A stretch of 64,000 bases of DNA, taken from NCBI GenBank assembly GCA_030141605.1, contig JAQGDQ010000056.1:722510-786509 (forward strand), read 5' to 3'. Shown piece by piece: positions 24,557 to 37,023 of the stretch. The DNA is from Tubiluchus corallicola. Lineage: Eukaryota; Priapulida; Priapulimorpha; Priapulimorphida; Tubiluchidae. A program made the position numbers and the translations under genes. How positions within the stretch are numbered: the stretch's first letter is position 1; every line of letters begins with the position of its first letter. The notes under the pieces were generated by a model, which was not told where the DNA came from, searched no databases, and saw only the letters and a program-made list of their open reading frames with translations.

Positions 24557-27500
24557 CTAATGACTACGAGGACGGCGATAATGTCAATAGCTGACATAAG
24601 CAAAAATGTGCAAAAATTTTTGGTTTCCAATGGCACTTGATACTGTTGTGTCTGCTGATATATAAATATGCACCGTTGTAAAATATTCGCATTTTTCTTC
24701 AGTTACACTTCTTACTCAGGCTCAACAAGAAGAAGAATCATTGATCAGATTGCGAGAGGTTTGTAAGAAAATTTTCTTTTAAGTAAAGCGGAATAAATCC
24801 AGAGATTATGTCGTTGTAAAAATTTGATTTTCGCATCAGAATTGAATCAGCGGATGTTTGCAGTTGATCGAAATCAGAAGACGCTGTTTGGAGATTTGGA
24901 TGTTTTTATCATTTATTCATTTTACTGTTAACACAAATACAGTTAGACATTTTCGTGTATGTATGAACATAGCGAGATTTCATATAATGATAGCGAGATT
25001 CACGTGTTTCATATAATAGCAATTAACATCAGGATAATGAGGATCGTGAAGACGACGAAAGATTTTAATAAAATAGAATTTTATTTGTTTTGCCAAGTTT
25101 TTTGGTTGAAATATCATAAAAGCAGAAGAAATGGAAAACATAAAAAATAAAAATGAATGGCAAAACCAATGGAAGTAGCATAAAATGTAGAAAGGTTAAA
25201 AGATTTTAAATATTAAATAGAATTCGAAATTTTCAGTCTCGAGATTTCAATGTAAATTTACACTTCGCATTACTTGTATATTTTCAGTTAAGTGGTGCAT
25301 TAATGGCTGCCTCAGCCGTGCAAATGTTGATAGGATGTTTTGGGTTCATTGGCTTCACAATGCGTTTTATTGGTCCTCTTACTATAGCGCCCTCAGTGGC
25401 TTTGATAGGAATTAATTTATATCCAGTTATTAACCGGATGTGTGAAAAACAATGGGGTATTGCCATGTTGTAAGTGGATTATTATTTTTTATTTTCTTCG
25501 GCTTGTATTATCAATTTTTAAACCGTTATTACTATTCGGCTGGAATTGTCAAGGAAATAGTGATGGTGGTAATGATGATTATGGTGTTCATACTCATGCT
25601 GCTAACGATACGTTATCGCGATATGAATATGATAATGATGATTATGATAATCTGCTTCAGCTGCTGTTGATGATGATGATACATTGTTTTATTTTTGAGG
25701 ATACAGATGGTAATGATAGTGATGACTAGTTTGGAAGTGACTACAACATAGCCAGATGCAATATAACCTAGTTGTTTTAGCAAAGCGGTAGTCTAGTGGA
25801 GTCACATGATATCATGTGCTTGCACTAATTTTGCAACGTGCCATTTCTAAACATTCTAGTCTCTGAGTGCAGAAAAAACATTGCCAGAATAAATTTGAAG
25901 TGAAAGTATGCAATATTTTGCACATAGCATCGAACACATAGTTAATGGTGTGATGAGTATGTTGTTATTTTGTCTGAATTTAATCTGTTTGTTGTTGGCT
26001 GTAACATAGTTTTAAATATTGTTAGAGCGATAAAAACTATCTTTTGTACATTAATTAAGGGAACTCCTGACAACGATTTTTTTAAATTGAATTGCAAAGT
26101 TTTTAAACGAATAGTTACTTTAAACTATATTAATATTTCATGAGTCTTCTAATGTCTTCTTGCTTTGGTTGTAGTACGATTGCTGTTGCACTAATATCAA
26201 CTTTATACATTGGTAAAAGAATTCAATTGCCATTCCCCGACTGGTCAAGGGCTGCAAAATGGAGAACTTTTCGAATTCCTATATTCACTGTCTTTCCGGT
26301 AAGAACAGCATGACATCAAATAATACGCATTTTGAAAAGTTGCGGCGTGTAATAAATGTCATGCCATCTCAAACTTCTCAGCTCTTAGTTTATCATGCTT
26401 GATCCCTAGGCTCAGGTGACTTAGTGTGTGTTAGATTTGCAGGATTCCATTAGGACTCATGACTCATGTGTTTATTATGCTGCTGTAGATTATGTTTGGC
26501 ATGGCGGCAGGATGGATTTTATGCGGAATTCTAACAGCAGTTAATGTCTTTCCTGAGGATGCCAGCAAAAATGCTTACTGGGCAAGAACTGATTCTAAAT
26601 TAGAGTTTGTTTCCAGTTCACCATGGTTTGCTATCCCATATCCAGGTAAGGTAATGTATAAAATTACGTAAAAACGTTTTTGTTCAGATAAAGTGAAAGA
26701 TCTTTTATTCCTTTTATTGCTGTGGAGCCTTAAAATATCTGTGTCAAGAATTAGAGGTGATCTTTTTGGTGACTCTCCAAAGATTTTCTTTAAGACTATT
26801 TCCTTTTCCCTTAAACATTCTTAAGTGTTTTTTTTTTAGAAAAATAATCAAATCCTTTTATGTTTATGTTGAATTATGATTAAAAAATTATATGCCCGGA
26901 AATTATTTCACTACATGTAAGCAACTTCTTGAAACAATTCTCTCTGACATTTTCAAATATCAGGTTTTGTTTGTAGGACAAATGGGAAGACCTACTACAT
27001 CAATTGCATCATTTGTGGGTATGCTTGTAGCAATTTTTGCTGGCATCATAGAATCCGTCGGTGATTACTATGCTTGCGCAAAGATATGTGAACTGCCACA
27101 GCCACCAGCCCACGCGGTGAATAGAGCAGTTCTAATAGAAGGCATAGGATGCTTTATGTCTGGAACTATGGGCGGTGGAGTTGGTGTTACTTCATATAGT
27201 AATGAAATAGGTGCTCTTGGGCTAACCAAGGTAATGTGGCTACCATCTCTCTTTTCACCCTTTCTGCTTCTTTTGTTTTCTTTTTGCTTTGCTCCTTTCT
27301 TCTTTATTTTATCTGTCTTTCTCTCTCTCTTCTCGGTACTCGGCTCTCGTAGCCACATGGCTTTATATCTAGTTACATTTGACAACGGTTGGAAAAATTT
27401 TGCTAACCAATGTGAAAATATTTATTCCATCGTGTTTTCTACATTGCGCATTGCAAAGTGAGCTTTTTCATATGAACAATATTACCGATTCCCTTCTGTC

Positions 27501-30500
27501 AACGCATACTCTGTAAGTAATTAGTTTTTTACAAACTGTATTGTTACTTCATTGATCATGGTTACAAGAACTATGTCAGCCAGGTTTAGTCATTTTACCA
27601 TCTGTCAAACTTGCTGTTAGTCGCATTAGCTGTAATAATTTGTAATACATTTTATTTTTTATACAAATTTATTTTTTAGGTAGCATGTAGGAAACTCATT
27701 TACACGGCGTCTGCTGTCATGATCATTTGTGGTTTCCTGCCCAAATTTGGTGCATCTATCAATACAATGCCTGTGCCTGTTACTGGTGGAATATTTTGCT
27801 TGGGTATGGGTCTAGTGACAGCTGTAGGTATCAGTAACTTGCAGTACATTGAGATGAGCTCGTCAAGAAATCTCACTATTCTGGGATTGAGCATGTTATT
27901 GGGCGTCATGTTGCCTGAATACATGCGATCACATCCAGATGCAATTAATACAGGTATTATTGAAATAGAGGTGATTGAAATAGATTTGCAAATTCACGTA
28001 ATGGTCTTTATTTTGTAGATTAAATCTTTCTTTTGCATTTTTACCCAGTTTTTATTGTTTTTACTGTTTTTTTATTAAGCGTATTTTAGCTTATTTATCT
28101 TTTTCATTACAATTTAATTTCGCTTATTGCTAAAATGTAATGTTATTGGTAATGCGAAAGTTTAATGCATAACATTATATTTGACATTTTTTGCAAGGCC
28201 TTTTTGTTACCGATCTTTAATTATTTGAGTAAGAGCAAATGAGAAAGAGCAAAAGGGAAGAGAGGGAGAGAGAAAGGGATTTCGCAGTGTTGGTCTTATC
28301 CGGATCAGATTTGTGTGTCTCGTCCACACACATGGGATGCTTGCACTTTCGTTCGTTCGTTAAAAGAGTCCAGCAAAAGAGCCCGCCAACAGTTTGAAGA
28401 GTATAGATTTTCAGAGACTGTTTCTATTACATTCGGTACACTTTATTATTAAATTCTTCTAACAGCATTCACGTTGCATTTGCTTTGAAGAACATGCGAA
28501 GGACACAGTTTTGTCGACACTTAAAATTATTGTCTAGACAAGTGATTGGGGGATAATATGAAAATAATTCATCAATGGCCCATAGTTCTAAAAACAAAAA
28601 ATATGAATGATACCATTTTACATAATTTTTTATCAATTTTTTAAGACAGTTTCACAATTCCCAAACAACTGTATGAGTGTAACAATTGACTTCAAATTAG
28701 GTCATCTTAAGCAAATGAACACTGAGAGTTTTTTGTGTTTGTGCATGCTACAAAGAAATCAAATAATTTCCCTTAGGAAACACAATCCACAGGAGTCTAC
28801 GATCACTGGTTTGTTATATTAGACACCCGTATTAAATAATTTGAAGTTGGTAGAAAAGTAACTGGGTTTCCCCAGGAAAATGCTTTTTGAGAAATATTTT
28901 GTCTGGAAAACTGATATTGTGGAGAAATAATTTTTCTGTGAAAAATCCTTTTAAAAATAGCTTTTCTGAGAAACGCATGTAAACTATAATCATTAGATTT
29001 CATTGGCTAAATCGAGTATACATATTCAGTGTTGATTACTTTTGTATTATGCGTTTTTGCTTCTACGTTCTGCTAATTTATCTTTCATAGGTATACGAGA
29101 GTTTGATCAAGTTTGTAAAATGCTTCTGTCTATGGGTTTTTTCGTTGGAGGAATGGTTGGATTTTTTTTAGATAACACCGTCCCAGGTACATACATTACT
29201 TGTATTTACTATATTGAGCTGCGTCACCAACAATATCTCATAAGTTATGCACAAGCCAGGTTATTTTGTTTAATTATTAATTGCGTAGGCTGACTAGAAC
29301 TAGGGTAGAAAGCATAAAAAAGATTTATACGTCCATGGGTTTCCCCGTTTAAGGAGTGGTTGGATTTTTTTAGATAAAATTGTCTCAAGCAGAGGGGTTA
29401 TTTACTATCTTGAGCTGTTTCACCAACCACAACTCATAACTTATGTACAAATTCATGTCACTTTGTATTTACTTAATTATTGTTAAATTACTTCTTACTA
29501 ATTAAAATGTTTCTACGTCAAGTTCGCCTGTAAGAAAATGTCTTTTTATTTCGAGTTTAAATATAGTGAGTTTTTTGTATAAGCATTTAGCCAGTTTGCC
29601 AAACTTACAACTTTTTATGCCCCTTGGCATAAAACGATAACTTATGTTGTCTCACTTGCCTGTTTCGAGATAAAAGGTAGGAGTTCACCACAAAGGTTTC
29701 AAATAAGTACAAATAAAACATCTTGAAGCTGAAAGACGATTAAAATGTTTTAAACCATTTAATTTCTTTTAATTTTGGAATGTCGCTGATTTTGAGCACA
29801 ACATCAATACAGTGTGATAATGAAATCTAGTACTGTTCTAAGGTTCTAGATCCGATACGTAGAAAGAAAATCATCTTTTAATATAGAAATTTGCGAACTA
29901 AATATTGTTTATTGTGTACAGAAAAAAGTCGTACCATAAACTAAACTAAACATATCTTTCTCTACAAATTGACCGAGTTAGAAACCTGAACTGTATTGAA
30001 GCCCATATGAATAAAGCGGAATTTAATTTCTCGACAAGTACGTACCAAATAAGAATTGAAGCATACCAGTTAACAGTTACTGCTGAATGTCATACGGTTT
30101 GTGGGCTAATGACGTTCATTGCAAATAGCAGGAGAACGTCTTAATTGTGTCACTACTTAGCTTGCACGTAACTCACAATCCTTAACCCGGCAATGCAGCC
30201 ACAATTACCTGTCTCAACCTAGTGAGAATAAACACATTTAAAAGGCAAAAGAAAAGCCGGCCACTAATAAGACTAAATTACTTCAGGATACATCTTTCAA
30301 CAAGCCAAATTGAGCAAGTAATAACAGTAATCACAACAGTAATGTAATGTCATTATGACACTGCAACACCGAATCCAATTATTTCTTCGTATACAGCCCT
30401 TTAAGAGTATTATTTCAATGTCCCATGGGGCGAAACGGGTCAGAGAGTGCCTTATTTGTAGGAAACCTAAGAAGATTTTTCCATTTCAGGAAACGCAAAA

Positions 30501-30752
30501 GAAAGAGGAATAATTTTCTTCTCGAGCAATGTCAAGTCTTATGATCCTCGTGAACTGAAGACGTACGACTTGCCATACATCACTGATGCACTTGGCAGGG
30601 TGTCTTTTACTAAACACATTCCGATTCTTCCCCAATTCAGGAGGAAGCAGCTTCCAGAACAGCACAGCTTTCAGAACAACCCTGTTACAGATGTTGAAAT
30701 GCAGGAGCAGCTAGATGGGGTGGGGAATTCACAGTCATCGTCAAATTTATGA
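11446..30752 (+). CDS. SLC23-family nucleobase/ascorbate transporter, gene 1 (13 exons, 648 aa)
   Basis: Predicted multi-pass plasma-membrane transporter of the SLC23/NAT family (vertebrate members SVCT1/2 carry ascorbate with sodium; others carry nucleobases). Exons: 11446-11542, 21835-21915, 22881-22996, 23288-23445, 24336-24424, 24703-24758, 25288-25469, 26175-26298, 26489-26645, 26977-27230, 27680-27953, 29091-29186, 30490-30752. All introns are GT-AG and the phases join without a stop. Landmarks: YGVDDSPPMHLALIFGLQ before the first membrane segment, LPIIQGAASS, ESVGDYYACA (Glu379), VGISNLQYIE, SSRNLTILG and FFLDNTVPG. The signature region is NEIGALGLTK (429-438), not the usual (Q/E/P)-N-x-G-x4-T. 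Length fits the family, with a hydrophilic N-terminus. Exon 1 is assigned from its good start context (A at -3, G at +4) and fitting phase-1 donor (GGTATGA) across a 10.3 kb intron; exons 3-13 are firm, exons 1-2 inferred. Confidence 0.88.
11859..12235. mobile_element. Second copy of the hAT-like MITE family, opposite orientation
   Basis: Begins CAGGGCCGGGTTATGATC and continues with blocks (CTCAAACAAAGG, TCAAATAAAAGGCCTC, CTTAAAATTGGGGTTCCAGA) that match the reverse complement of 3398-3718. The far end, near AAGCTTGAGGGG to AGGGCAGGG, is rearranged, and I see no convincing target duplication. It lies in intron 1 of SLC23 gene 1. Confidence 0.6.
12733..12827. repeat. 95-bp hairpin (inverted repeat), MITE-like
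   Basis: Arms 12733-12770 and 12790-12827 pair over 38 positions with 4 mismatches, with a 19-nt loop. Each arm contains the self-complementary core AACGACGTCGTT. It looks like a very small foldback MITE in intron 1 of the first SLC23 gene. Confidence 0.8.
12830..15940. other. Intron 1 of SLC23 gene 1, no separate gene recognised
   Basis: Open frames exist on both strands (13183-13506 +, 14000-14434 -) but neither shows a domain, signal peptide or splice context that I recognise. A poly-G tract is present at 13014-13024. Confidence 0.4.
15941..16135. repeat. (TTTTC)n and (GA)n simple repeats
   Basis: A (TTTTC) run at about 15941-15969 is followed by roughly 130 bp of nearly pure GA from about 16003. 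Open frames here (Arg-Glu or Leu-Ser repeats) are artefacts of the repeat. Confidence 0.95.
16838..16954. repeat. (GA)n simple repeat, second array
   Basis: About 115 bp of GA repeat, roughly 700 bp after the first array and in the same orientation, in intron 1 of SLC23 gene 1. Confidence 0.95.
16955..21078. other. Rest of intron 1 of SLC23 gene 1, nothing recognised
   Basis: No exon with SLC23 similarity and no other recognisable protein. The sequence is AT-rich and non-repetitive apart from short low-complexity runs. Confidence 0.4.
21079..21171. repeat. (CAGT)n microsatellite
   Basis: About 90 bp of TCAG/CAGT units with one variant unit (GTTAGGCAG) near the 3' end. Confidence 0.95.
23455..23835 (+). 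mobile_element. LINE remnant in SLC23 gene 1 intron
   Basis: After several frame breaks the plus strand shows a MGNSE-WVLT-like post-RT block (YNSEMWVLTARNKKQ), and near 23680-23819 a clear frame, MLGHLMKLPETKPVRLALNK then AKRLPGKPKTSRINKDLQ. This is the R-L-x-W-x-G-H-x-x-R-x-P-E / R-P-x-G-R-P-K ending common in LINE ORF2. It lies between the exons ending at 23445 and starting at 24336. Confidence 0.65.
24478..24556. repeat. (GAT)n trinucleotide repeat just inside an SLC23 intron
   Basis: Roughly 25 GAT/ATG units begin about 54 bp after the donor at 24425 of the exon 24336-24424. Reading through the donor would give a poly-Asp/poly-Met tail, but the next exon (24703) joins in phase, so this is intronic. 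Confidence 0.9.
29319..29480 (+). pseudogene. Decayed duplicate of SLC23 exon 12 and its downstream intron
   Basis: Sequence about 198 bp downstream repeats exon 12 (29091-29186) and the start of its intron. CATGGGTTTCCCCGTTTAAG matches CTATGGGTTTTTTCGTTGGAG; GAGTGGTTGGATTTTTTTAG matches GAATGGTTGGATTTTTTTTAG; and the intronic ATTTACTATCTTGAGCTG matches ATTTACTATATTGAGCTG. In the copy the frame has stops (GTT TAA, TTT TAG) and the CCAG/GT donor is lost, so it is a dead pseudo-exon. Confidence 0.75.
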
Positions 30753-31373
30753 GTTTTGTGATACACAGATATGTTAGTTAACATGAAAAGCCAAATTTGC
30801 CAACTTGTTGAAAGTGAAGCACTGAAAATGGAATTAATCGAAATCTATAGCCGCGTATAGTTTGCCTGCTAACAAAGTACGTTGCATGTGCTGTCGTATG
30901 ATGTGACTATAGAAGTTTGTTTATCAGAGTTAACTTGATATTTTTTAAGTACGAGTCGATGAAGCCTCTTTTTTCTTATACAGTAGCCTATTTCAAAATT
31001 GCATAACAGTAGAAAATGAAAATACTGTGTGTTAGTTGGTCAGTTGAGACAGATCCACTCCTGCTATGTGATTCTCATTAATAGTTATTATTAGTATTTA
31101 AGCGGAAGATTTTTTACTTGAAAAATCTACATTGCATTCGAAGGCATAATAGACTTTGTTCAAGAATTTTATTACGCTGAAATTATACTTTTTTCTTTAT
31201 AGTATTTTAAGATGTGACGTGATATTTTCAACAATGAATTTTGTGAACTGTGCCAAACTGACAGGACTGTACACAGGGAATAGTTACTATTTTTCTTCAA
31301 ATTCTATTCCTATAAAAAATATTCAGGGTTGCCTATTACAACAAAAACTACTATGACAGCTTTAAAGGCTTAG

Positions 31374-31809
31374 AATAAAGAAGCGGTCAAGCCATCGAGA
31401 AATGTTGTTTTGCTTTTCGTCCTAATGGAGTGCCACTCTTAAACAAAAGTAGTTAGATGGAAAGCTGTTAAAATTTTAGTTTCAGGAAGTTACATCAAAA
31501 AAATTTACTGTTAATTGTTTAAGATAAATTGGTGTTTTGTAATGCGCAAATAAAAGTATGTGTTCAGCATGATCTTAATACAATTCATTCTTGCGCAAAT
31601 TGTTTTCCATCCTCATGTACATTCGCGTGATTGTTGCTGTGAACAACCTTGCAGACTAGAGCCTAGTTGTTGTCTTCAATATATTGCCAATTGTACAAAA
31701 GTTAATTCGAATTATCTCAATTGTAACACGATATATTTTACGGTGTCATTTTGAAATTGCTTTTGTTTAAGTATTGTGATACAGAACTTGAGACTTTATT
31801 AGAAATAAA
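31374..31809 (+). promoter_or_regulatory. Candidate polyadenylation signals of SLC23 gene 1
   Basis: AATAAA occurs at 31374-31379, 31549-31554 and 31804-31809, about 0.6, 0.8 and 1.05 kb after the stop codon at 30750-30752. The third is followed by a T/GT-rich stretch (TTTTGTATTG...GGTGTGTTAC), as expected downstream of a cleavage site. Which is used cannot be told from sequence. Confidence 0.4.
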
Positions 31810-32546
31810 TACGGCATATTTTTCTAACCGCTTTTGTATTGTTTATTGGTGTGTTACTTTTTGACTAATGAAAAATCTGTTAAAATTTTTTATTATGCAA
31901 ATAATCCTCAACTTTTTATGTGCTTGTCAGAGAGCGTTAAATGATTTTTAACCAAGGACTGCGCCTGGGCCTGCAGTATTATTGATCTAATGCAAACTAA
32001 TATGGGACATTATTCGCACTTTCAGTTTACTTTTTGCAGATAACTCACTCATTCTATCATATTATTCATCCAGTTACTTTTATTTATAATTATCAATATA
32101 ATATAAAGGCCTTATAATATTAATTATTTATAAACTAATTGATTTTTTTCGTGTTCCTATTCCATCTCCTATTCCAAAATTAAAATTTAATATTGAATTT
32201 GCACTTTTAGTTATAATTCTGTTCTTTACTAGACCTATATTGTAGCATTATAGGTCTTGTCTTGTTCTGCTCTTCTTGTTACAACTTGTACGTGGTGTCA
32301 ATATATGACTGACTCGCCTTGCACCGAGAAACTGAAAAGTCGAAACAAAAACCGACAAAATCGTGTGAAATAGCATTTAATTTTAAATAAAGAATACTTG
32401 CTTTGAATACCTGGTATTACTGCCATTTGCTGCCCTACTTTAATTAATAGAGAGATAGGATCGTAGCAACCTCTCAAATTGGCTTTTAGTTCTTCAAAAA
32501 TTTCATTTTTTTGTCTTTGAACGCAAAGCGCTGAAAATTAGAAAAA
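31810..32546. other. No gene recognised
   Basis: AT-rich flank between the first SLC23 gene and the assembly gap. Confidence 0.4.
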
Positions 32547-33010
32547 NNNNNNNNNNNNNNNNNNNNNNNNNNNNNNNNNNNNNNNNNNNNNNNNNNNNNN
32601 NNNNNNNNNNNNNNNNNNNNNNNNNNNNNNNNNNNNNNNNNNNNNNNNNNNNNNNNNNNNNNNNNNNNNNNNNNNNNNNNNNNNNNNNNNNNNNNNNNNN
32701 NNNNNNNNNNNNNNNNNNNNNNNNNNNNNNNNNNNNNNNNNNNNNNNNNNNNNNNNNNNNNNNNNNNNNNNNNNNNNNNNNNNNNNNNNNNNNNNNNNNN
32801 NNNNNNNNNNNNNNNNNNNNNNNNNNNNNNNNNNNNNNNNNNNNNNNNNNNNNNNNNNNNNNNNNNNNNNNNNNNNNNNNNNNNNNNNNNNNNNNNNNNN
32901 NNNNNNNNNNNNNNNNNNNNNNNNNNNNNNNNNNNNNNNNNNNNNNNNNNNNNNNNNNNNNNNNNNNNNNNNNNNNNNNNNNNNNNNNNNNNNNNNNNNN
33001 NNNNNNNNNN
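32547..33010. other. Assembly gap (N)
   Basis: 464 undetermined bases. It lies upstream of the broken SLC23 copy, so missing exons of that copy could be hidden here. Confidence 0.99.
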
Positions 33011-35159
33011 CATTTTACACTGTCTTTGAGAGAATTACAGATGCCGTAATGCAGAGGATTACGCCCAATTTTTTATTGATAACAAATTTGCCAGTGCTAT
33101 ATCATTGATGGTGAAGACCATGATGTAGCCTGTTTGATTTGATTTCTTTATAGCTTGGCTGTTATATATTAAGTGCTTTATACTTCAACGTGGCTGTTTT
33201 TCAATTGGAGTTTAGCTGACATCTTCCCGCATTTAATTTTTTAACGTGCAAAAGCTTTTCGGTCTTAATCTAAAAACTACCAAAGCAGTAAAACTGTAAG
33301 TTTCACAGTGAAAAGTCAATGTACCGTAATATCGCACTGTGAAATTTCAACTTTGCAAAGTACTTGCTTCTAATATTATTGCAGTCGAAACTACGGTACA
33401 GCTTTTCTTTGCCACCCGATACATATATATATCTGTTACATCTGAACAGAATGTCGTTCTCAATGAGCTATATCTGTTACATCTTAAGCATAACGTTACG
33501 CATTTAACAATGTTAATCGTCTGTTACGTCCTTTCGGTTGAAATTCAAGTGAAAAAATATAATTCACAATACAATGCAATAATGAATTTGCAATGATAGC
33601 AGGATAAAATGGCTGGGATTCTTTACATTCCAGAAATATAGGTAAATAAGCTGAGCCAACAAAAATGTTTTTATGGAATGTTAGACTAGATTAAGTCTAA
33701 AAGTGAGGCTTGTTTGTCGAGACGGAACTCTCGATACTTGTAGGTTGCAGGTTGACAAATGGCAGAACGATGCGCCTACCTTTTTTGAGCTAATGCTTCT
33801 CAGACCATAAACCTCAGCGAATCAAAGTGCAACAACAGAGAAAAGAAAATTTATTGATGTACGTTCAAGTTACAGAAACTGTACCGGTAAACATATTATG
33901 AACATGATATACATAATTTATAAGATTTGTGCGCTACAGGTTTTATAATGTACATAGCGTGATTACACAAACGTGTTCAGTTCCCGTTGTAAACATCTCG
34001 TTATCTTTAATAAATGTTTATTTTGTATGAAATAAGCTTATTTTATCAATAAGGATAATTGCTAATTAATTCTTAATGCCAAGAACAGCGAATAGTTCCA
34101 CAACTAAAAAACAAGACAAAAAGATACAAACACACGACATTATGAGCTGCCATTGCAATTTATCTTCATGTGAAGGTTAATTACAAGAAATTATATAGAA
34201 TTAGTATTACTGATTTTTTGGGGAGTTTTATTTTTATTTATATTATTAGTTTTTGCATTAGTTTCTGTTGTGTCCCACTCTGTTTCTATGACCGTGGCAA
34301 ACGATTTTATATTTACGTGTTTAAATTTTTCCTTGTCCCTTACGTTTTGCTTATTTGCTTTGTCCATGTTTATTTAGGGTGCTTCTAGTGTGATTGTATT
34401 GTTTTTTAGCGTGGTGCTTCAACAAAATTATCAGTTGGAAGTTGCTAGAGAAATGCTGTGCAAGTTGGTAATTAGATAGATTTTAGGCCTGAGTTAACTC
34501 GCACATGTATTACAATGATAGATGTTCTTAAAGGAAGACAGGATGATTTTTCTTATACAACCCCATTTTCTGGGGGTGTACATTTTAAGGCAATTAATAC
34601 TGCAAAAACGTTTCTGATAATTAAATAATAGATTAAGAACTTAATTAACGGCGGGCGAGCCCAACTATTGATGACATCACAAACTAACATAATTTTCAAC
34701 AGCAAAAATATTTCACGAGCGCGTTGCACGTGTTTGTGAAAAGAAAATTGAAGTACAGTGCTACTGTAAGAGATTCAGTGTGTTGTTATAAAACTCGGCA
34801 AGTTTTACGATAAAATTCAAATTTCGAATTTACTGCTGCGCTCACGCATGAGCTGTCGAACGTGTGTAGTTCGTCTGAAACTAACACATCTGAACTGGGA
34901 TATACAGCACCTGTTTTTTGTACAATGCGTTTCCGAAATGCAGGCGCTAGTGCCTGTCTAACTAGCGAATGGCGAAATGCATGTAATGGCGAAGAACTAG
35001 TAGCGCGAATGCGAAATTGTGTTTGTGTGGTAATAATTCTTTCATGTAAGGCATTCTTGAAAAAATATTATGTTTCCTTTCAATGTTTTAAAGAGTAGAT
35101 TTGACCTACAGTTTAAGATTGCGATGGTTTTGCTTTAAAATTCTTGTACTTTTCGATAG
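33011..35159. other. No gene recognised upstream of the SLC23 pseudogene
   Basis: I looked for the earlier SLC23 exons (landmarks LPIIQGAASS, GPLT, ESVGDYY) and found none. Only short uninformative open frames are present. Confidence 0.45.
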
Positions 35160-35661
35160 GTCGCCTGCAGAAAACTAAGTTACACAGCCTCAGCAGTTTT
35201 GATAGTAGTTTCTGGTTGTCTACCTAAACGTGGTGCATCTGTCAACACAATACCTGTGTTTGTCTTAGGAGGAATAACTAGTCTGAGAAAAAAACTAGTG
35301 CACTAGAGTACATACAAGTGAAAGTGCATATTAATTCTAATTAGCATGAATTAATAATTTCAGATAACCATGCAATCACAGTGATGTTAGTTACTATTAT
35401 TTGTTCTATGTAGGTGTTGTTGTAATAGTGAGATTTTTGAGATGCTTCTATTTATGTTTTTTAGATGCCGACGTTGTTGGTTTCTTTTTCGGTAACACTG
35501 TCCCAGGTAAGGTTAACTTTTTGTCTTACTAATGCGATATATCATTCTTTGACGTTTGTCTTCTTTACGTCACACACTAAATTATTATAATTAATGTGTT
35601 GCATTACAGGTACTGCCAAGGAAAGAGGGGTGCGTCGTTTTTCAAGTAATACAGTGCTATG
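35160..35661 (+). pseudogene. SLC23 pseudogene, last three exons only
   Basis: From 35160, right after a TAG acceptor, the frame reads VACRKLSYTASAVLIVVSGC and LPKRGASVNTIP, closely matching exon 11 of the upstream gene (VACRKLIYTASAVM, FGASINTMP). It stays recognisable to about LGGI, then runs into a stop (CAC TAG, near 35305). At about 35465-35506 VVGFFFGNTVPG corresponds to exon 12 and keeps its CCAG/GT donor. From 35611, after TTACAG, GTAKERG corresponds to the last exon (GNAKERG) but stops within about 17 codons. It is a third, decaying tandem copy, more like gene 1 than gene 2 in exon 11 (ACRKL vs TCRSQ). Upstream exons are absent or lost. Confidence 0.85.
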
Positions 35662-37023
35662 ATACATACACTGTTACAGAAGAAAGCAAAAGCAGCATGC
35701 CATTTCCAAATGTTGACATTTTAAAGCACTTAGATAATAACACACTGCCTACCAGGTTATACGCAACTATACTGTATCAAACAACTCGTTTTTTAAATTG
35801 GAGTTGATTTGAGCATGTAGCCTTATTTTTTTTTATATAAAATATTTCAATAAAAAATCATTTCCACATGCGGTCCGTATGAGGCTTGACTAACATTGAC
35901 AGGCAAAATGTTATAAGGTTTTTATTACACCACATTGGTGGATTTTGAAGACCTGGTAGGAGATTTTCGGTTATTCACTTGCAGAGTAACGTATAAACAG
36001 GTTTGTTTCGCCGTGATATTGTTGTCATTGATCTTTATGCAATATGGTAACGCACGGGTTTTAGTATGAGACTTAATTTTTTTCGTCGACTACCTAACCA
36101 TTTGCGACAAATAACGGATCAAAAAGTCTACAGGTCCACACGGTTTTAACTTCTAAGTTACGAATACTACGAATGTACTTTATACACATTTAATTTTCTA
36201 AACTCCTGGTAACAAAACGATACTAGACTATATGAAATATTTAATTGCGATTGTCTATTAAGCGCCTATTCTACTGAAATCTACTGAAGGTCAAGTCTTT
36301 TAACGGGGTCTTTGAAAGGCAAGTATTGTTAACTGTTCAGCATTGTTTTAAAAATTAGCAGAATACGTTAATTAGCAAAAATTAACATGGCAATATTAAT
36401 TTGTTAGATCGTTTCAAATAGCAAGAAATTTTGAAGGCGCTGATGTTATACAGTAAACAATTTGTTCTGCACGTGTGGATTTGTTTAATGATGATCGATT
36501 TCGTATCATAAATCACCATGTTTGCTAGGTCTTTGGCCGTGCACGTTTGCCCAATACAATCCGAATAGAGTATATAATCGTAAATATGCCTGTATCATGT
36601 AACATAGTAAGCCTGGGCCTTCGCTGTAAGAAAACTGAATCGAAAAATATAGTATAAACTGCTACCAAGAGAACTAAGCAACCAAGTAAGCAGTAATGAA
36701 TGTCTGCGTATTATAGTACAGTTCGGACGTCTGACTAATAGGTACGTGGTTTTTTTATGAGTAAACGCAATAATTCTTTGAAGAACGAATTTTCGCTAAT
36801 TTGTATTCAGACCTCTAACATTTTTAATATGAAAGTCTGCTACAGCGAATAGGCCTAACTGTTTTTGTTGCAGTTTCGCAAACCTAACAATTATTATAAA
36901 ACATACAAAAAGCGTATCGTTAAAACTCTATAGAGACATTCGCTAGATACGCAAGGGCAAAGAATGTTTGGTTTCGTGAGCTATTATTTTCGTACACGAA
37001 GTTTTTATATAGGGTATGACGTC
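35662..37023. other. 5' flank of SLC23 gene 2, nothing recognised
   Basis: AT-rich intergenic sequence. A TATA-like TTATAAAAC lies at about 36893-36901, some 125 bp before the chosen ATG; its role is a guess. Confidence 0.35.

Noticed and set aside
24283-24594. Poly-Asp/poly-Met protein
   Set aside because: It is SLC23 exon 24336-24424 read through its donor into a GAT microsatellite; the spliced frame continues at 24703.
32486-33013. Open frame across 32486-33013
   Set aside because: Created by the assembly gap; the bases are unknown.
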